Assembly (NCBI RefSeq): GCF_040412425.1
Contig: NC_089749.1
Coordinates: 36,624,570 to 36,688,569 of the forward strand
Origin: Macrobrachium rosenbergii
Taxonomy: Eukaryota > Arthropoda > Malacostraca > Decapoda > Palaemonidae
Direction of reading: 5' to 3'
DNA length: 64,000 nt
Below the pieces are notes generated by a model, which saw nothing but the letters and a program-made list of their open reading frames with translations, searched no databases and had not been told where the DNA came from. The stretch's first letter is position 1; every line of letters starts with the position of its first letter. Positions 10,872-24,420 of the stretch are shown here, in pieces. Both the position numbers and the translations under genes were made by a program.

Positions 10872-12090
10872 CAGTGGGTCCCCGCTAGATTGTGGTTCAG
10901 CATTCGCGGCTTCAGTTATTCATGGGTTTTTCTGTGGAATGTATTTCCAAATATATCGTGGAAAATTCACTAATTTGCAGATTTTTTCATAGAGCAATAT
11001 TCACAGATTACTATATTTTCGTTTTATTTCCATGACAATGTATTTTTTCATGATAAAAAAATTATTTACTAATTTTCAAATAATAAACAGAAAAATATAA
11101 ATAAAATGTTAAATTAAAATTGCGCAAATTCACAAAACACCTTACCGATGTAAACATACTGTACCTCAGTTCTCTCTCTCTCTCTCTCTCTCAGTATACA
11201 TATCCTTTAATGAAGAACACAGCAAATTATCAATAAAATGTTATTTCACTTGCAGAACCCATTTATACTGTATTATATTGATCTATTATCCTCGTAATAT
11301 GTGATTGTCCTGAATGAATGCTTGCGTACGTAGGCACATGTTGCCATATTTTTTTCTTTCTCTGATTTACTGTACCATCCTTCATTACAAGTTTACTTGA
11401 CTATGATTATCACAAATTATAACAGTAAACAAGAGAATATTTTATCATGGTTGAAGTTTCATCTCTAATCACCATAAAAATATTTAAAACCTGAATTTCA
11501 TACATAGGCAACACAACACCAACAGTCATACTCTTGTCCCCAGCTACTTTACCCTGCATGTCCTGTCTCGTCCCCAGCTAGTTACTGCGCTGAGACTACA
11601 ATGTAAACACCATGAAATCTGAATTACTGTACCATAAACATTCTACTTGCCAGGCTGACTCAAGGTCATACTCCACCCCAGTTAAATTAACTTGCCTGTA
11701 GTATATCGTCCCCAGCTAGTTACTGTGCTTAGACTTCGATGTAAACACCTCAGTTCTCTCTCTCTCTCTCTTAATGAAATATGAATTACAGTATCAAAAA
11801 ACTAAAAATAAAAATGTACAAAAGAAAATGGCTGTGCCTGAATTTAGGGGTTACTTGATTAGTTTTCAAATACAGCTGTAAGCTATATATTTTCAAGTGT
11901 AATGTTGCAAGATGACTTTGAAATTATATTAAAGTGTTTTAGGATGATAGTTTATGGTAGGTTTGGTGTTTGAACTATTAAAAGAGGAAGTTATAAGCAT
12001 ATTTAGAGGGGGAGTACCAACTTATCGCAGATTTTCGTTCATTGCGGGTGGTTGCAGTTCCTAACTCCCGCGAATACGGGGGACATACTG
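10872..12090. mobile_element. Tigger/pogo-type non-autonomous element
   Basis: The left end CAGTGGGTCCCCGCTAGATT and the right end (reverse complement CAGTATGTCCCCCGTATTCG) are imperfect terminal inverted repeats of the Tigger type. TA dinucleotides flank the element (10870-10871 and 12091-12092). The interior has no transposase; it holds two short (CT)n runs near 11171 and 11757 and duplicated text around CGTCCCCAGCTAGTTACTG (11571 and 11708). Confidence 0.75.
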
Positions 12091-12441
12091 TATGTTAGTT
12101 TACCTTTGTATGCCCGTTTTACTTTTATGTACAAAATAAAAAATAGTAATTCTATCAACGCATTCATTTCTTTTTAGCAACTAAAAAATTATTTTCCTAA
12201 TTCTTTTGGTAGTAGGCTCAATCCGCTGATTCTGAGACTCTAAACATTACAAATGGCTGGATGATCATTTTTTTTTTATACACATTATGATGGTAATAGA
12301 TCTACATAATAATATAGTATATATAAATGGATTCTGTAAGTAAAATAACATTTTATTGATATTTTGCTGTGTTTACATTAATGTTAATATTTGAAAATAG
12401 TAAATCTTTTATCATAGAAAATGTATTTTGTAATGAAAATA

Positions 12442-14158
12442 CAGTAAAACCCCATATTCGCGGTCTCATGATTCACGGGCTCATCTATTCACGGATTTCT
12501 CTATGGAACATATATACGCATTATTCACTGAAAATATCCGCCCATTCACGGTATTTTTCACTGAGAAATATTCACTAATTACAGTAATTTCATCTCATTT
12601 TCATGACTAAATGCATTTTTTGTGATAAAACTATTAAAATACTCAGGTAGTGCTTGAGTTACAATAGTTCACCTTATGATAATTTGATTTTGCAATGGGA
12701 TAAGCAGTTAATACCGACATGACAATATTTATCAAATATTTTTAAATTTCGCACGGGCACAGGCAGCAAGAGAGACAAAATTACAATACACCAGCTTCTT
12801 TTCCTCCAACTCTTTACCCCATCTTCTAGTTAAAAAAAGTAACAGAGAATGATAAAAGTATTGTTAGTAATGTTATACTCTTGTGTAAATGTGTACAGTC
12901 ATAAACAACCGACAAAGAAACTGTTGTTTTGTTTATCACTGAATCGGATAACAACATCCCTTTTGCCTGTATTTCAACCAGCGTACGGTAAATACAAAAT
13001 TACCATTGGTTATAGTACAAATGATATTAAGTAGAATAGGACTGATACATTTTTACATTATACCCTTATTCGGTATGGATAAAAGATTGGCAAGGAAATA
13101 TACTGCTATATCTATGCTGCAAGTTGTAGCTGAAGCTTACAAAACAGTGTTCAAGCTGCTAATGACTATAAATTATCGTGCATCAACAACATGGATGAAA
13201 CTCAACCGTAATTAAAATTGGAGAAAAAGTATTTTAATCAAAACTACTGGGCATAAAAGAACACATTACTGCTATTTTTACACAAAAATGCCCCCAAACG
13301 GCCAACATCATCTATTAATGAAAAAAATAGCTAAATTAATTTCACAACGTGACTTATTCAAGATATATTTCTACTTAAAAACACTTTGTACAGTACAGTA
13401 TCATGAAAAATAAACTTGACCCATATAACTATAATATCTAGGGATTCATTTACGCTAAATAGAAGCAAGAAAAGCGCTCTGAACTGAGTTAAACATGGCG
13501 AAATAAACACTGCGTAAACGATTTCCAAACCAAAACATTGATCACTACGATCGCAATTTATAATACAAAATCAATATACGACTATATACAATATTACTGG
13601 ATACAGTGAATTAAGGGCACAACATTTTAAAAGATCCATGGAAAAGATGCATATTCATTATGTTGATGTTTGTATAATACGATATGTGAATATAGAGTGC
13701 AGTACAATGTAGGCCAGGCTACCGTATATGTATATAATATACCATAGTGTAGGCTAAGTATGTCTTGTTTGTTACTCAATTCCTCTTTGTAATGAATTAG
13801 CATAAGTCACTTTGCATGAACCTCCAGAATTAGCTGATATTAATAATTACTATACTGTGTATGTATAGAGTATGCTTCATAGTGTATGCTATGCTACTAT
13901 TTATGTATACTGTACATGGTACCAAATACCCTAGTGTAGGCTAGGCTATATTTGAGATATGTTTTTTCCAACAAACGATGGGTTTTTTGGAGCCTAACCC
14001 CATCGTAAGTAGGATAATACCTGTACAAGCATTTTTAGTTTGTTTATTGTGTATTTAAACTATCAAAATAGGCAGTTCTACATGTTTTTAGAAGGGTTCT
14101 AAGTATTTGAGGGTTCTAGCTTTCGCGGGGGATGTGGTATGCATCCCCCGCTTTACTG
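12442..14158. mobile_element. Tigger/pogo-type non-autonomous element, host of a nested insertion
   Basis: Starts CAGTAAAACCCCATATTCGC with TA before it. Ends ..GCATCCCCCGCTTTACTG with TA after it (14159-14160). The ends are inverted and of the same family as those at 32652, 34218, 44090 and 62910. Most of the interior is the nested pogo-like core at 12643-14023. Confidence 0.7.
12643..14023 (+). mobile_element. Internally deleted pogo-like element, copy 1 (CAGGTA-type ends)
   Basis: Ends CAGGTAGTGCTTGAGTTACA on the left and reverse complement CAGGTATTATCCTACTTACG on the right. Inside, near 13080-13215, is a fused transposase remnant. It has the DNA-binding start RKYTAxxxLQVVAEA joined directly to FKLLMTINYRASTTWMKL, the segment that precedes the DDE domain in pogo-like transposases. 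The middle is deleted. The core is shared with 19733-20780, 51273-52441 (inverted) and 63475-64000. Confidence 0.65.
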
Positions 14159-14160
14159 TA

Positions 14161-14438
14161 ATTAGTGAACATTTCAGATAAGCTCTACTATCATCCTAAA
14201 TATTTAAACAGGCATTAAAAAATACATTTTTTCAACATTTTCATGTTTACAATAATACTGTATTGACATTTTGCTGTTTACATTAGTATTAATATTTGAA
14301 AATTAATAAATAATTTTTTTTATTAGAAAAATGTACTTAGTCACAAAAATAACATGAATTTTCCGCGATTTGTTTGGATTTACGTTCCACAGAAAGGAAG
14401 CCACGAATGCTGAACCTTGTTATAGTGGGGGTCTACTG
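14161..14438. mobile_element. Right end of an outer Tigger-like element
   Basis: Ends ..GTTATAGTGGGGGTCTACTG followed by TA. The reverse complement CAGTAGACCCCCACTATAAC carries the GGTTCAGCATTCG text also seen at the start of 10872-12090. Its own left end was not located, so it is either truncated or the element that 12442-14158 inserted into. Confidence 0.5.
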
Positions 14439-14440
14439 TA

Positions 14441-15420
14441 TTTGTATAACACCACACTCTTTGATCATCTTTCATATTTGTTCATTATTTAGATAAAACC
14501 TGCTTGTGATATGTGCAAGAATAAGTTTTCAGCATGACAAGAAATATTACTCAGAGTACTTAAATTTATTAAATGAAATATGGTACCCAGAGTGTTGGGC
14601 TAAGTCCATCGAAGGCAGAAAAACTTGAATATTAAGACTTAACAGCTATAAAACAGTTACTGGGACAAACTTACAAGACCATCATTGTTCAAAGTAGGAC
14701 AACATTTGGATCGGGGGAAACCATGCAGTTGGTACAGCCAGGTGGAAAAAAAAAAAAAAAAAAAACTTATCTCCATGTCTGTCATAATAGAGAGGAGCTG
14801 CCTCTCCCCAACTCTCTACCAATGTAAGTCACAGACAAACCACTAAGTTCCCCCAACCCTTTTCTTCAGAACTGACATTTCTGGATAATGATGAACTCCA
14901 GCCTCATGGAAAGATTCTTTAATCACACTATCTACAGTGAGTCACAGAGGGCAGATGTGTTGGTCTAAAGGAGAGAGGTGTTAACTACACCCTGGGTAGA
15001 CAACAGAAAACTGGCTTGCCCTATCCTTCTGATCAAATTTGCATTACTGTAGTTTTCCCAGCAGAATTTGAGCTTTATAAGCCCTTAAAATTGTCCTAAA
15101 AATCTCCTGTTCATCAAATTCAAGTTTTCATTCTACACATTATATGAAGCCAGTATAAAGTTGAAATATGATGGGTCCATGAATGCAAGCATTCAAAGAA
15201 ATGTGGATGCTGATAAAAGTGGCCAACGCTGCCATCATTCCAGCTTGATTAGATATACCTGTCGCTGTCAGTGACCCATCATTTTCAGTGCTTTCCGGAA
15301 TAATGGATCTTACATGAAATTACTGGTAAAACATACAAAACCAAATCTTGGTTTATGGCCTTCATGCCAACATAACCCAATGCTGAGAATGCAGAACACC
15401 ACTAATAATTGAAAATATAC
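14441..15420. other. Intronic, nothing recognised; A20 tract
   Basis: No coding signal. A run of twenty A residues lies at 14746-14765, possibly the tail of an old retroposed fragment, but no 5' partner could be recognised. Confidence 0.4.
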
Positions 15421-15799
15421 ATTTTCATAATAAAATTTATTATTTGGATACTTACCTATTGTTGAAGATAGCTTACACCTCTGCGAGGCGAGTCAGCACT
15501 CAAACAAAAGCAGCAGCTCAAGTGGCTGACCCCTGATGAATGTCTAGTACACCTGTTCTCCACCCAGTGTGTTTTGAAGTTTTATCTCGTCAAAATTCTC
15601 CTTGAAAGCTCACTAAGTTGTGGGGAGGCTGGGTGGGGTCTACTTCAAGTTTGTAAGCATCCATATAAATTTTATGAAAATTTATATTATTTGGGATGAA
15701 TCTTACCTGCTGTTAAAGATAGCTGATTCCCACACTGAGAAAAGGATAGAGGGTAGTGCAGCTAGACAAAATCCACTAAGCCAAGCGAGCTAAGAGCTT

Positions 15800-16905
15800 C
15801 TTGTTTAAAACCAAACCATTTTTACCAGTTCTGGAATCCTTCCTGGATAATACACTACTGACAGAAGGTGAATTCTGTTTAGGTGCAAGACTCTGATGTA
15901 TGTGCAGCAACAGCAGCCTTGTAGAGAAAACCAATTCATCTTCAGCCAGAACGAAAGAAGTGTGGTGATGGGACCCTGTGCCTGGGTCCGAAAGCCCAAA
16001 AAATGTCAGTCAACTAAAATACATAAATACAAAGGTATGCTCCTATATACCAAATATACCTTCATGCTCCCCAGAAAACCAACCACCATGATTAAAAATG
16101 AAACTGCCTACATGATTGCACTTCCTTTTGGTTCATAAAAAGCCTTTACCCACTACTACTAGTGGACTATGAGCTTTACAGTTTTCGAATGTGATTTTTA
16201 CAGCTTAGATAATGAATGGCAAAACCAAATCGCACTTCCACTGTGCCACATTAATCATGTCCTCAAGTGACAAATTCTTCAAACAACTAAATGATGTAGA
16301 AACCTCTCTTGCATTATCAATAAAGATAAGAGATCTGGATCCAGTTTTCATGTGCTAGTCTTATAAATAGCTTAACAAAAAGGACACACTGTTCTCAGAC
16401 AAGGAGTATTAAGCTTTCCAAAACCACAACATAAATGGTTAACTTTGCTCTGTACAGGCTTTAACCTATCTAAATAAATTTCAATTACCCTAATAAGACA
16501 GAGTAAAGCTAGAGCATCTTCTTCGTTCCCCATCAGCAAGGTTAAATTAGGAATCCTTACCTTGCTGAGTAATAGTTTCCACGACAGATACTGAGACACT
16601 GAGCTCTGGAAACTTCAATCTCAAATGATCTCAACACCTCCTTAAGGTCTGGATGGCTAGAGATATCCAACTGCACATGACACAAAAACGAGGGAAAGCA
16701 TGGATTTATACCCTCAAATAGCAGCGACCAAAAGATTCTTACTGTATCTAAGAAAGTGAAAGAACTTAATAATGCTGTCTATAGAGGTACAGGTACTGGA
16801 TATTCCTCCAGAATGACACCAGTAGCAGTACTCAAACCACTGCCTCTGATACAAGGACATGGTTGTCTCTTTTCTTGATTCAAGAATAGATCCAGGGTTA
16901 CCTTA
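15800..16905 (-). pseudogene. DIRS-like tyrosine recombinase relic
   Basis: Downstream (leftward) of the methyltransferase relic, where the recombinase sits in this element type. Fragments in different frames include a 75-residue ORF (16599-16372) containing SQYLSWKLLLSKVRIPNLTL and DALALLCLIRVIEIYLDRL. A later stretch near 16250-16150 resembles the region around the C-terminal catalytic residues. The HxxR box is not clearly readable. The assignment rests mainly on position and on partial similarity to other decapod DIRS recombinases. Confidence 0.45.
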
Positions 16906-17049
16906 GAAAATTCCCTTGCTCAGAAGAGATGGTCGAGGTGTCCCTCCAAGCGGTTAAGTATAGCATGTGGAGGCTTTGGTGGAACTGTATGGAATTCAGT
17001 AACTGCCTGAGTAGGTTCTTCCTTAACAAAAGAATTTGAGGGAGATCTA

Positions 17050-18733
17050 CTGATAAGCTAGATCTGGAAACCATTCTTTCTAGGGCCAGCAAGGTACTTT
17101 TAGAAACCATTCTGCAATTCTTTGCTTTCTGAAACGTGTTTAGCATTTCCCCTATTACTATGAAAGGAGGGAAAAGCACAAGCCTCTAGGTGGGATCAAT
17201 CCTGAAGAAACACGTCCACTGCCCAAGCCTGAGGGTCTTAACATGGAGACCAATACAATGGTAGTTTCTTGTTTATCAATGCTGCGAGCAAGTCCACATT
17301 TGGCTCTCCCTACAGACTCCACAGCATCTGGAAAATTTGCGGATGTGAAGACCACTCTGTGGGCAGGACTTGTCTTTTCCTGCTCAAAAGATCTGCCAGA
17401 ACTTTGTCCTTTTCTGGAATGAACTGTAAAACCAAGATGATGTTCCTGGCTTCTGCCCACAGAAGCAATTTCTCTGTCATAAGAAACATTGTCTCTGACC
17501 TACTGCTGTCCTGGTTCCTGACATACACCAAAGAGGTTGTATTGTCTGAAAATACTGCTATAATCATGTGTCTGGTTAGGTGTTTGCATTAGAGCAGGCT
17601 CTTCCATACAGCTAACATTTCCAGGTTTGTTATGTGCAGCTCTCCTCTTATGGCAACCACCCCAAAACATCTCTAGGCTGCCCAGACACATTTCTCAACT
17701 TGTTACTGAAGCATTTGAAAACAAGGTAAGGTCTGGGTTAATTACTCATAGGGATGGACCTGTCAGCAATCTTCAACAACCCTTCCACCATGCTAACTTC
17801 TCTCAAAGACTTAACATGACCAAGGCTAAATGAGAGCCTGGCAGACATTGTCCCAATTTCCTTTCAAATAAAACTGAATTGGCTGCACCCTGAGCTTTGC
17901 TAATCTGATAAACTTTCCTCAAGATGTCATGTGACCCAACAGAGAAAGCTACTTTCTCGCAAAAAGTTTTCCTGAGGACCGTAATTCTCTGAGAAATGCT
18001 AAGAAGTTCTCTACTCGTTTTCCCACTAAACAAAGACTGAAAATTATGAGTCTATCTTCAGCCCCAGATGGAAAATGGACTGAGTTGGAATCAGGACAGA
18101 CTTCTGAAAATTGATCATGATGTCCAATGAATGAGTAACAGAGGCCCTCAGAATTCTGTCAACTGAGTTGGCCAACATTAACCAGTCATCTACATAGAGA
18201 AGAATTCTCGCTCCAAAAAGGTAACATCTTCCCCTCATGGGTGCAAAACTCATGAAAAACTGAGGTGCTCTATACATAAATAAAAACAAAGCACCCTGAA
18301 CTGAAATACTTTCCCTGCAAATGAAATGAAGTAATTTCTGCAACTGAGGATTTATTGGAATGTGGACAATGTGCATCCTGCAAGTCCACCGATATTATCC
18401 AGTCATTCTTCCAAATTGCTGCCAGCACTGTGCTGGATGATTACATGGAGAAGGGACAGGTAAACAAATTTGTTGAGTCTTGACACATATAGCACTGGGT
18501 GCCAACCTCCGGATGCCTTTGGTACTACAAAAAGTCAGTTGTAAAACCCCTGGAGAGTTTCCAGACATCTGTTTTATTACATTCTTCTCTAACAACAATA
18601 CCACATCTTTTTTAAGTACCAGATACTTCTCCTGCTGAAGAAGACACAACAGAAAAACTATATAAGACGACATCAGAGGAGGAGGAGAAGATAGAAAAGG
18701 CTTTACATAACCCTCCTTCAGTACCTCCACCAC
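17050..18733 (-). pseudogene. DIRS-like RT-RNase H-methyltransferase relic
   Basis: The reading frame starts near 18733 with VLKEGYVKPFLSSPPPL and an SPGVLQL.F..KGIRRLAP block, the RT N-terminal region. The RT catalytic motif YVDDW is at 18196-18182 within RILLYVDDWLMLANS. RNase H text lies at 17567-17310: FSDNTTSLVYVRNQ, then LILVLQFIPEKDKVLADLLS with the last acidic residue. Methyltransferase-like text follows near 17300-17100 (NVDLLAALINKKLPLYWSP, FPPFIVIGEM). Many stops and frame changes occur, and RT motif A is poorly preserved. This is the minus-strand homologue of the ORF at 2979-4799 but from a distinct, older lineage. Confidence 0.75.
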
Positions 18734-21700
18734 CCACCTATGTTCTGCTTCTAAGTCTCTCCAAACATCCTAAAAGGCCTGCAGTTGGCCTCCTATAAGA
18801 ATCTGAGGGCTGAAAACTTCATTTCCTCCTCATAATCCTATCAGTTTTACTTGTACCAAAGCCTGATATGGACCTATGAAAGGTTTTTGCAGCCAAAGAC
18901 GAGTCCTGAGGGGACAAGGAAGGAATCTTGACCGGAGGGCCCAAAGGAAGAGGAGTAGCCTTTTCATGGCTGCCTGATAAAATCTCTATTTTCCTGAACA
19001 GAAATATCCTCCCTACTGCCTTAAAAAGAGGCGACTTAGAAGGCGATCCAAAGGGGAACCAAAACCTCTCTTGCCTTCTGAGTAGGATAGACTTTAGACG
19101 AAAGATAGGAGCACAACTGTTTTCTCTTCTTCACACCACAGTTAGTGAAAGCATGAGAACATTCGCCTGCTGTGTCCGAAACAGCCTTGTCCCAGCAAGT
19201 AAAAAATCAAATGACTCCTCCCACGCTTTGATACCCACTGGCGCCATAAATCCCTAAGCTGGTAAAGAGTAGCAAGCAACTGTACTGAGCAGAAGCTCAG
19301 TAAAAGATAAGGCTTCAATAATTCTAAACAGACTTGGACAAAGTCTCTGCCTCTGCATTTCTCCAAAGCACCTTGCCAGTCTCAAGAGCCCATCTCTTCA
19401 AAGGTTTGAGACAAGCAAAGACGTCAGAATAGTCAACTGAAGATGGTTAAAGCCCCTGTGATGCACCTGTATCATCATAGCTCTCAACAACTTCTAAAAA
19501 CCAGAAAGACAAGAGCTGGCAGACTTTAGGGGCATGGTGCTGCCATAAAGGCCCCATTATAAAGTAGGTCAGCATTGCTAACTTATGACTGAAGGGATCT
19601 GCTTCAAATTTTTACTACTTATTAAACAGCTAATACTGAAAATACGTGGGTAAGAAAATCACAAAATTTGACCTAAGTTTATAAATTTTACAACTGAAAA
19701 AATATAATTTTTCATAAACAATATACCATGTATACTCACGTAATGCGTGATCTAGTTAAATAAGTTAAAATAAAAGAGAATAAAAGTATCGTTAGTAATG
19801 TTAGACTTATTTTGCTATGAATAACTGAATCAGATAACAGCTGTCTTTCTTGCATTTCAACCATCAAACAATAGTATAATCTTACCATATGGTAGTTATG
19901 TTACAAATGACGTTAAGTAGAACAGGACTGATATATTTACATTATAACCTTATTCGCTATGGAGAAAAGTTCGGCAAGGAAATATACTACTAATTTTGAG
20001 CTGCAAGTTGTAGCTGAAGCTGAGAAAACAATGTTCAAGCTGCTAATGACTATAAATTATCGTGCATCGGCAACATGGATGAAACTCCTGTAAAATATGA
20101 TATGCCATCAAGTTTGGCTATAAATAAAATTGGAGAGAAAAGCATTTTAATAAAAACTACTTGGCATGAAAGAACACATTTTACTGTTGTTTTCACGCCG
20201 ATAAAAGATAAAATACATAGAGCTCTTATTATTATGAAATCAAGAGAGAATAGCGAACGGAATCTGTTGATTTTTTTTTACACAAAAAACATACCCGCAA
20301 CACCATCTATTAAAAAAAAAATAAATTTAGTTCACAACAACACATATTTGTCATGTTTTGACTTAAAAACACTTCGTATAACGAAAAATAACCTTGTCCC
20401 ATATAAATAGTATCTAGAGATTCATTTACGCTAACCAGAAGCAAGAAAATCACTCTGAATTGAATTAAATACAGCAGAATAAACCCACCTCGTAATCGCC
20501 CTCAGCTTATTACCAAACCAAAACACTGACTGCTATGTTCGTATTTTATGACATAGTAATATGAAGAATACATACAATATTATTGACTAGTGAAGTAAAG
20601 CATAACTTTTTAAAAGATCCATGGAAAAGATGCATATTTATTATGTTTGCATTTTATAATATGATACTAATATGTGAACATTACACACGCATATTTTATA
20701 TCTCATGTATGATGCGACCCCCTTAAAATTAGCTTCAAAATTAGGTCTTCAAAAGTTGCATGATACGCGAGTATATATGGTATATAATTTATAATAACTT
20801 GCAGTCAAAAACAGTTTTTCTTATGTGAGACCAAAGATATATAATTACTACATGCTACCAATGAATTTTATTCAGTATTCTTCGAGGTATGTTCGTTTAC
20901 TTTTTGAAATACTTACTTTTTGAAATACAGTGTAAGTTTTGAGAAAACAGCAAAAGAAATTTTTTTCTGCTTATTTTGTAAGAACTATAAAACTTGATAG
21001 GTAGAAAGCTGATTTTTGCAGTAAACATATTTCTTCATATAACAAACATTCCCTGACACTTACAAACAATTGGATGAAAAGAAATGTGCTCCCAGCTTGG
21101 TTTTCTCTTGAGTGATTGACATTTGTGACACAATGTATCTCCAATGGAAAAACTTGCCTTTTGTTTTGATTTCTTTTGTCTTTTCAATTCTCATAGCGCA
21201 TATAGTTTATTGTATACATATTTCTCGTATAATACATCTTTTCTTTTCTGCTATTATGACAAAAAAATTGTACTCAGATATGCACTAAAAAGCAGGGCAT
21301 GACAAGACTCAAGAAGTACACTGTGGCACTATGCGACACGCCCGAAGGAAATGTTGCCATATACTTGGATATTTTTCTTATTCGTGAATATATACCCTGT
21401 AAACGTATCTTGAGGAAATAAAACCTAATATTCATTCTATTTTCACCATTTGTAAAAAAAAGTAAATTGACTTGTAAATGATTTCACATATGAAAAAAAA
21501 TTTTGTATATGAAATTTATGTTATCGTTAATTTTGTATACAAAATTTAGCATGCATATAGCATGTTGATTTACATGTTGTGGTTAGTTAACTGTAAAAAA
21601 TAAGTCAAGAAATACAAAACTGCAAAAATAAGTCAGATACAAAACGCTATATGTAAATTGCTTGGTGCAGTATGTGTGGTACCACTTTGACAAGTGCTGA

Positions 21701-23480
21701 GAGGCACAAAAAAATTTGAGCAAGTTAATCTGATCTCACATTATCCTTGGTGCTGTCACTAGAGAAAATGGAGATATCTTAGTGGGTAACCCAAGTATAC
21801 AAGTTACTTTGAATTATATGGGTTTAGAAAATTATTTACAAGTTTTGCGACAATGTGTTGCTTACAAGGCAATAAAAACAATGAACAAAATAGTCTATAA
21901 ACCCATCTAAAAAATTTTTTTTGAGCAAAAACACTTCAGGATGTTTCCATAGGCATCAAACGGTCCAAAACTGTCAATATAGGGTAACTCAATTTTGATA
22001 ATTCCTTGAAATTCGGAGATCAGTGCACCCCTTGAAAGAATCTTTGTCCACCAGTTACAAAAATTTCATCAAAACATGCTCAAGTGAAGAAGAAAGCTCG
22101 AGTTTTTTCAAAAACTTAATGGGCGGCAAAATACTAGAAGATAACAGACCTTGTCTCTAAACAACCTCTTTCCTCCACTAAATGAGGATAAAGCAAAACA
22201 AAATGCTCCAGCAAATGGAGAAAAACTGATGGAGACTCCTCAGCTTCAAACTCTTCTGCCAGAGGAGGAGTCGGGCGACAGCGGCCAACTCCTCGCAACA
22301 AATCTCTGACTTGATGGAAGGGGGAGACTAAAGGAAAAGCAGTCTGCAGCTGCTCACCTGAGTTGACACAAGTCGGCCGAGTAACAGATCAGGCACCACC
22401 AGGCGTCAAGGAAAATAGGAAAGATTGGGGAGAGGAGGGAAGAGGACTGATTGCGACACCTGACATCAGCCTCATCCGAATGCAACTCACTGACTTAAGA
22501 GCATTCCCACATGACACATCCTTAGAAAGCAAAGCAGCTAGAATAGTGTCTACCATGGAAACAACAGAAGTTTCTGTAACCATTATAGGAGTGGAAAGAG
22601 ATACATTAACATAGGCAGAAGGAAGGGATTCACCGATAGCTGAAACAACAAAATGTACAGAACAAACAGGTGTATCAAGGAGTGAGGAATAATAGACAAG
22701 GATTTACAATGAGAACCACATGTAGAAGAGATTAGTTTAACATTGTAGAGTCCAAACAACAATAGAATTAGAAGAACCCCCTACACACATTATATTGTTA
22801 ACAACACTGTCCATACCTACATCATCAGCCCTATTGGTGCTAACAACCTCATTGCTAGATGCCGTTGACAGAGAAGGCAAAATACAGTTAAAAAGAGAGG
22901 TAGGTGAAGGAGGGCATAGAACCACATCTCCCCAAGAACCGACCCGGTTCCCTGGCAGCGGACTCTTGTAACTGTCGCAGGGCATTCCTAGACTCAGGCT
23001 ACAGACCGGAGAAGGCACTGACTCCTTACCTCTTACAGGGGAATGCAAAAACAATCACACACTATACGGGGGATCCAGCATGGTTACCTAACAGAAGTCC
23101 AGGCAAACCTTATACCGACTTTCAAATAAGGTAAGGTGTACATCCTGTTCCAACCTCTTAATATGCTTTTCCTGAACCGAAAGGGGAGTGGAAGGAGGAG
23201 CTAAGGAGGAAGTCTCAATACTAGCTACAGCATTAGCAGAGGAAAAAGCCAAAGACTGAGTAAAGATAACAACAGGTAAGGGACCTGGAAAAGGAGAAAT
23301 TACAGGTTTATGATCTGACCTAACTAAATGATTCTGAAATCTATCTACCTCTCCTCACCTCTTATATCTAATGAACTCAAGCAAAAAGTCCTCAGACCCA
23401 TTAATACGTTCCTCGCATCTATTTTCTAGATCACACTCTACGGCCCTGTAGCCGGCACAATGTGTCTGTCTATCTTACTC
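18734..23480 (-). pseudogene. DIRS-like gag relic, split by a pogo-like insertion
   Basis: Minus-strand fragments upstream of the RT relic. Near 23480-23380 a Cys-containing stretch (HCAGYRAVECDLENRCEERI) matches the gag zinc-finger-like N-terminus. Near 23054-22737 a Pro/Ser-rich ORF contains PGNRVGSWGDVVLCPPSPTS. Near 22330-21950 lies more Ser/Leu-rich gag-like text. Near 19366-18900 fragments of the C-terminal gag region remain. No continuous frame survives. The insertion at 19733-20780 separates the last part from the rest. Boundaries are approximate. Confidence 0.5.
19733..20780 (+). mobile_element. Internally deleted pogo-like element, copy 2 (CCATRTATACTC-type ends)
   Basis: Left end CCATGTATACTCACGTAATG, right end reverse complement CCATATATACTCGCGTATCA, with TA on both sides. 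The interior carries a fused transposase remnant. KYTTNFELQVVAEAEKTMFK is joined to LLMTINYRASATWMKL, followed by the start of the DDE domain (DETPVKYDMPSS, then ERTHFTVVFTP) in an ORF at 20075-20410. The catalytic triad is incomplete. Inserted into the gag part of DIRS-like element 2. Confidence 0.75.
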
Positions 23481-23826
23481 AAAATTCAAGATTGTACTAA
23501 CACACTAATCATTCATACAGAACCTGATGTTCTTGGCCTTGCTTCCAGTGGAAGACATCCATGAAAAATAAATGTACAGTATTGTGAAAGTAGCAAACAG
23601 TAAAAACCATGAAATACCAACAAGCACCCATACACAATGGCGCCAAGGAGAATTCTGATGAGCTAAAACATTCAAATCACACCTGGTGTAGAACAGGTGT
23701 ACTTGAAAGTCATCTGGGGTCAGCCATTCCTGTTTCTTTTGTTTGAATGCCAACTCGCCTATCATTGAGGAGATATAAGCTATCTTTACCCATAGGTAAG
23801 ACTCATCCCAAATAAATTTTAGTGAT

Positions 23827-24169
23827 TATCATACTTTCAATGAGCAACATATATCAAGTATTGGAGATGAATCTTTGAAAAAAGAGACTGTCCAAATCTT
23901 TCACATATTGAGTTTCTACAATTATTCAATTTTTAAAGAGTTACACTATAACATTTGAGATCCAATATAGCCCATCAAGAACAAACTCTTTGGTCAGCCT
24001 AGTGAGTTAAGAATGTTAACTCTGAGGTCAGAGTAAAATATTTAATAATAAAACCCTCTAACCATTTCCAATACTTCACACTTAAATGGCCAATTTATAC
24101 ACTAATTAAGAAAATGAAAAGCAGAAATGCATTTATTGTAATTACATATTTCTCCAGATGCTATCCATG
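23827..24169. other. Intronic spacer between two DIRS-like relics
   Basis: About 340 bp of AT-rich DNA with no coding signal or repeat that I recognise. Confidence 0.3.
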
Positions 24170-24330
24170 AAAAACCAGTGCATTTAAAATAGAAATTTTA
24201 TAATTTTTTTTTAAATACTTACTTTACTATAACTGTAACTGCAAAGTCCTTCATCAGCAGAAGGGCAACAAAGTACAAACATGAAAAATCTCCTCAGGAT
24301 TGTCTAGTTATACTGTCTACTGACATCTCT

Positions 24331-24420
24331 TTCAGAGTGAACCATGGTTCATGTTTCTATGAAAGGGTGAACCATGGCTCATGCTTTTATGAAAGGGTGA
24401 ACCATGGCTCATGCTTCTAT
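24331..24420. repeat. Three 30 bp tandem repeats with palindromic core
   Basis: Three consecutive 30 bp units, each with GTGAACCATGG(T/C)TCATG. The first differs slightly from the other two. The core GAACCATGGTTC in unit 1 is a perfect palindrome. An inverted single copy lies near 28400. Confidence 0.85.

Larger units (their letters stand above)
15421..23826 (-). mobile_element. DIRS1-like retrotransposon 2 (decayed, minus strand)
   Basis: Coding relics run right to left as gag, RT, RNase H, methyltransferase-like, recombinase. Inverted ends are visible. At about 15680-15732 the text contains ATTTGGGATGAATCTTACCT followed by TAAAGATAGCT. The reverse complement of 23764-23824 reads TTTGGGATGAGTCTTACCT and TAAAGATAGCT. 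A third, diverged copy lies at about 15430-15476 in the orientation of the left one. DIRS1-type elements have inverted termini, so these are probably its ends. A pogo-like element (19733-20780) sits inside the gag half. Every domain is interrupted by stops and frameshifts. Confidence 0.75.
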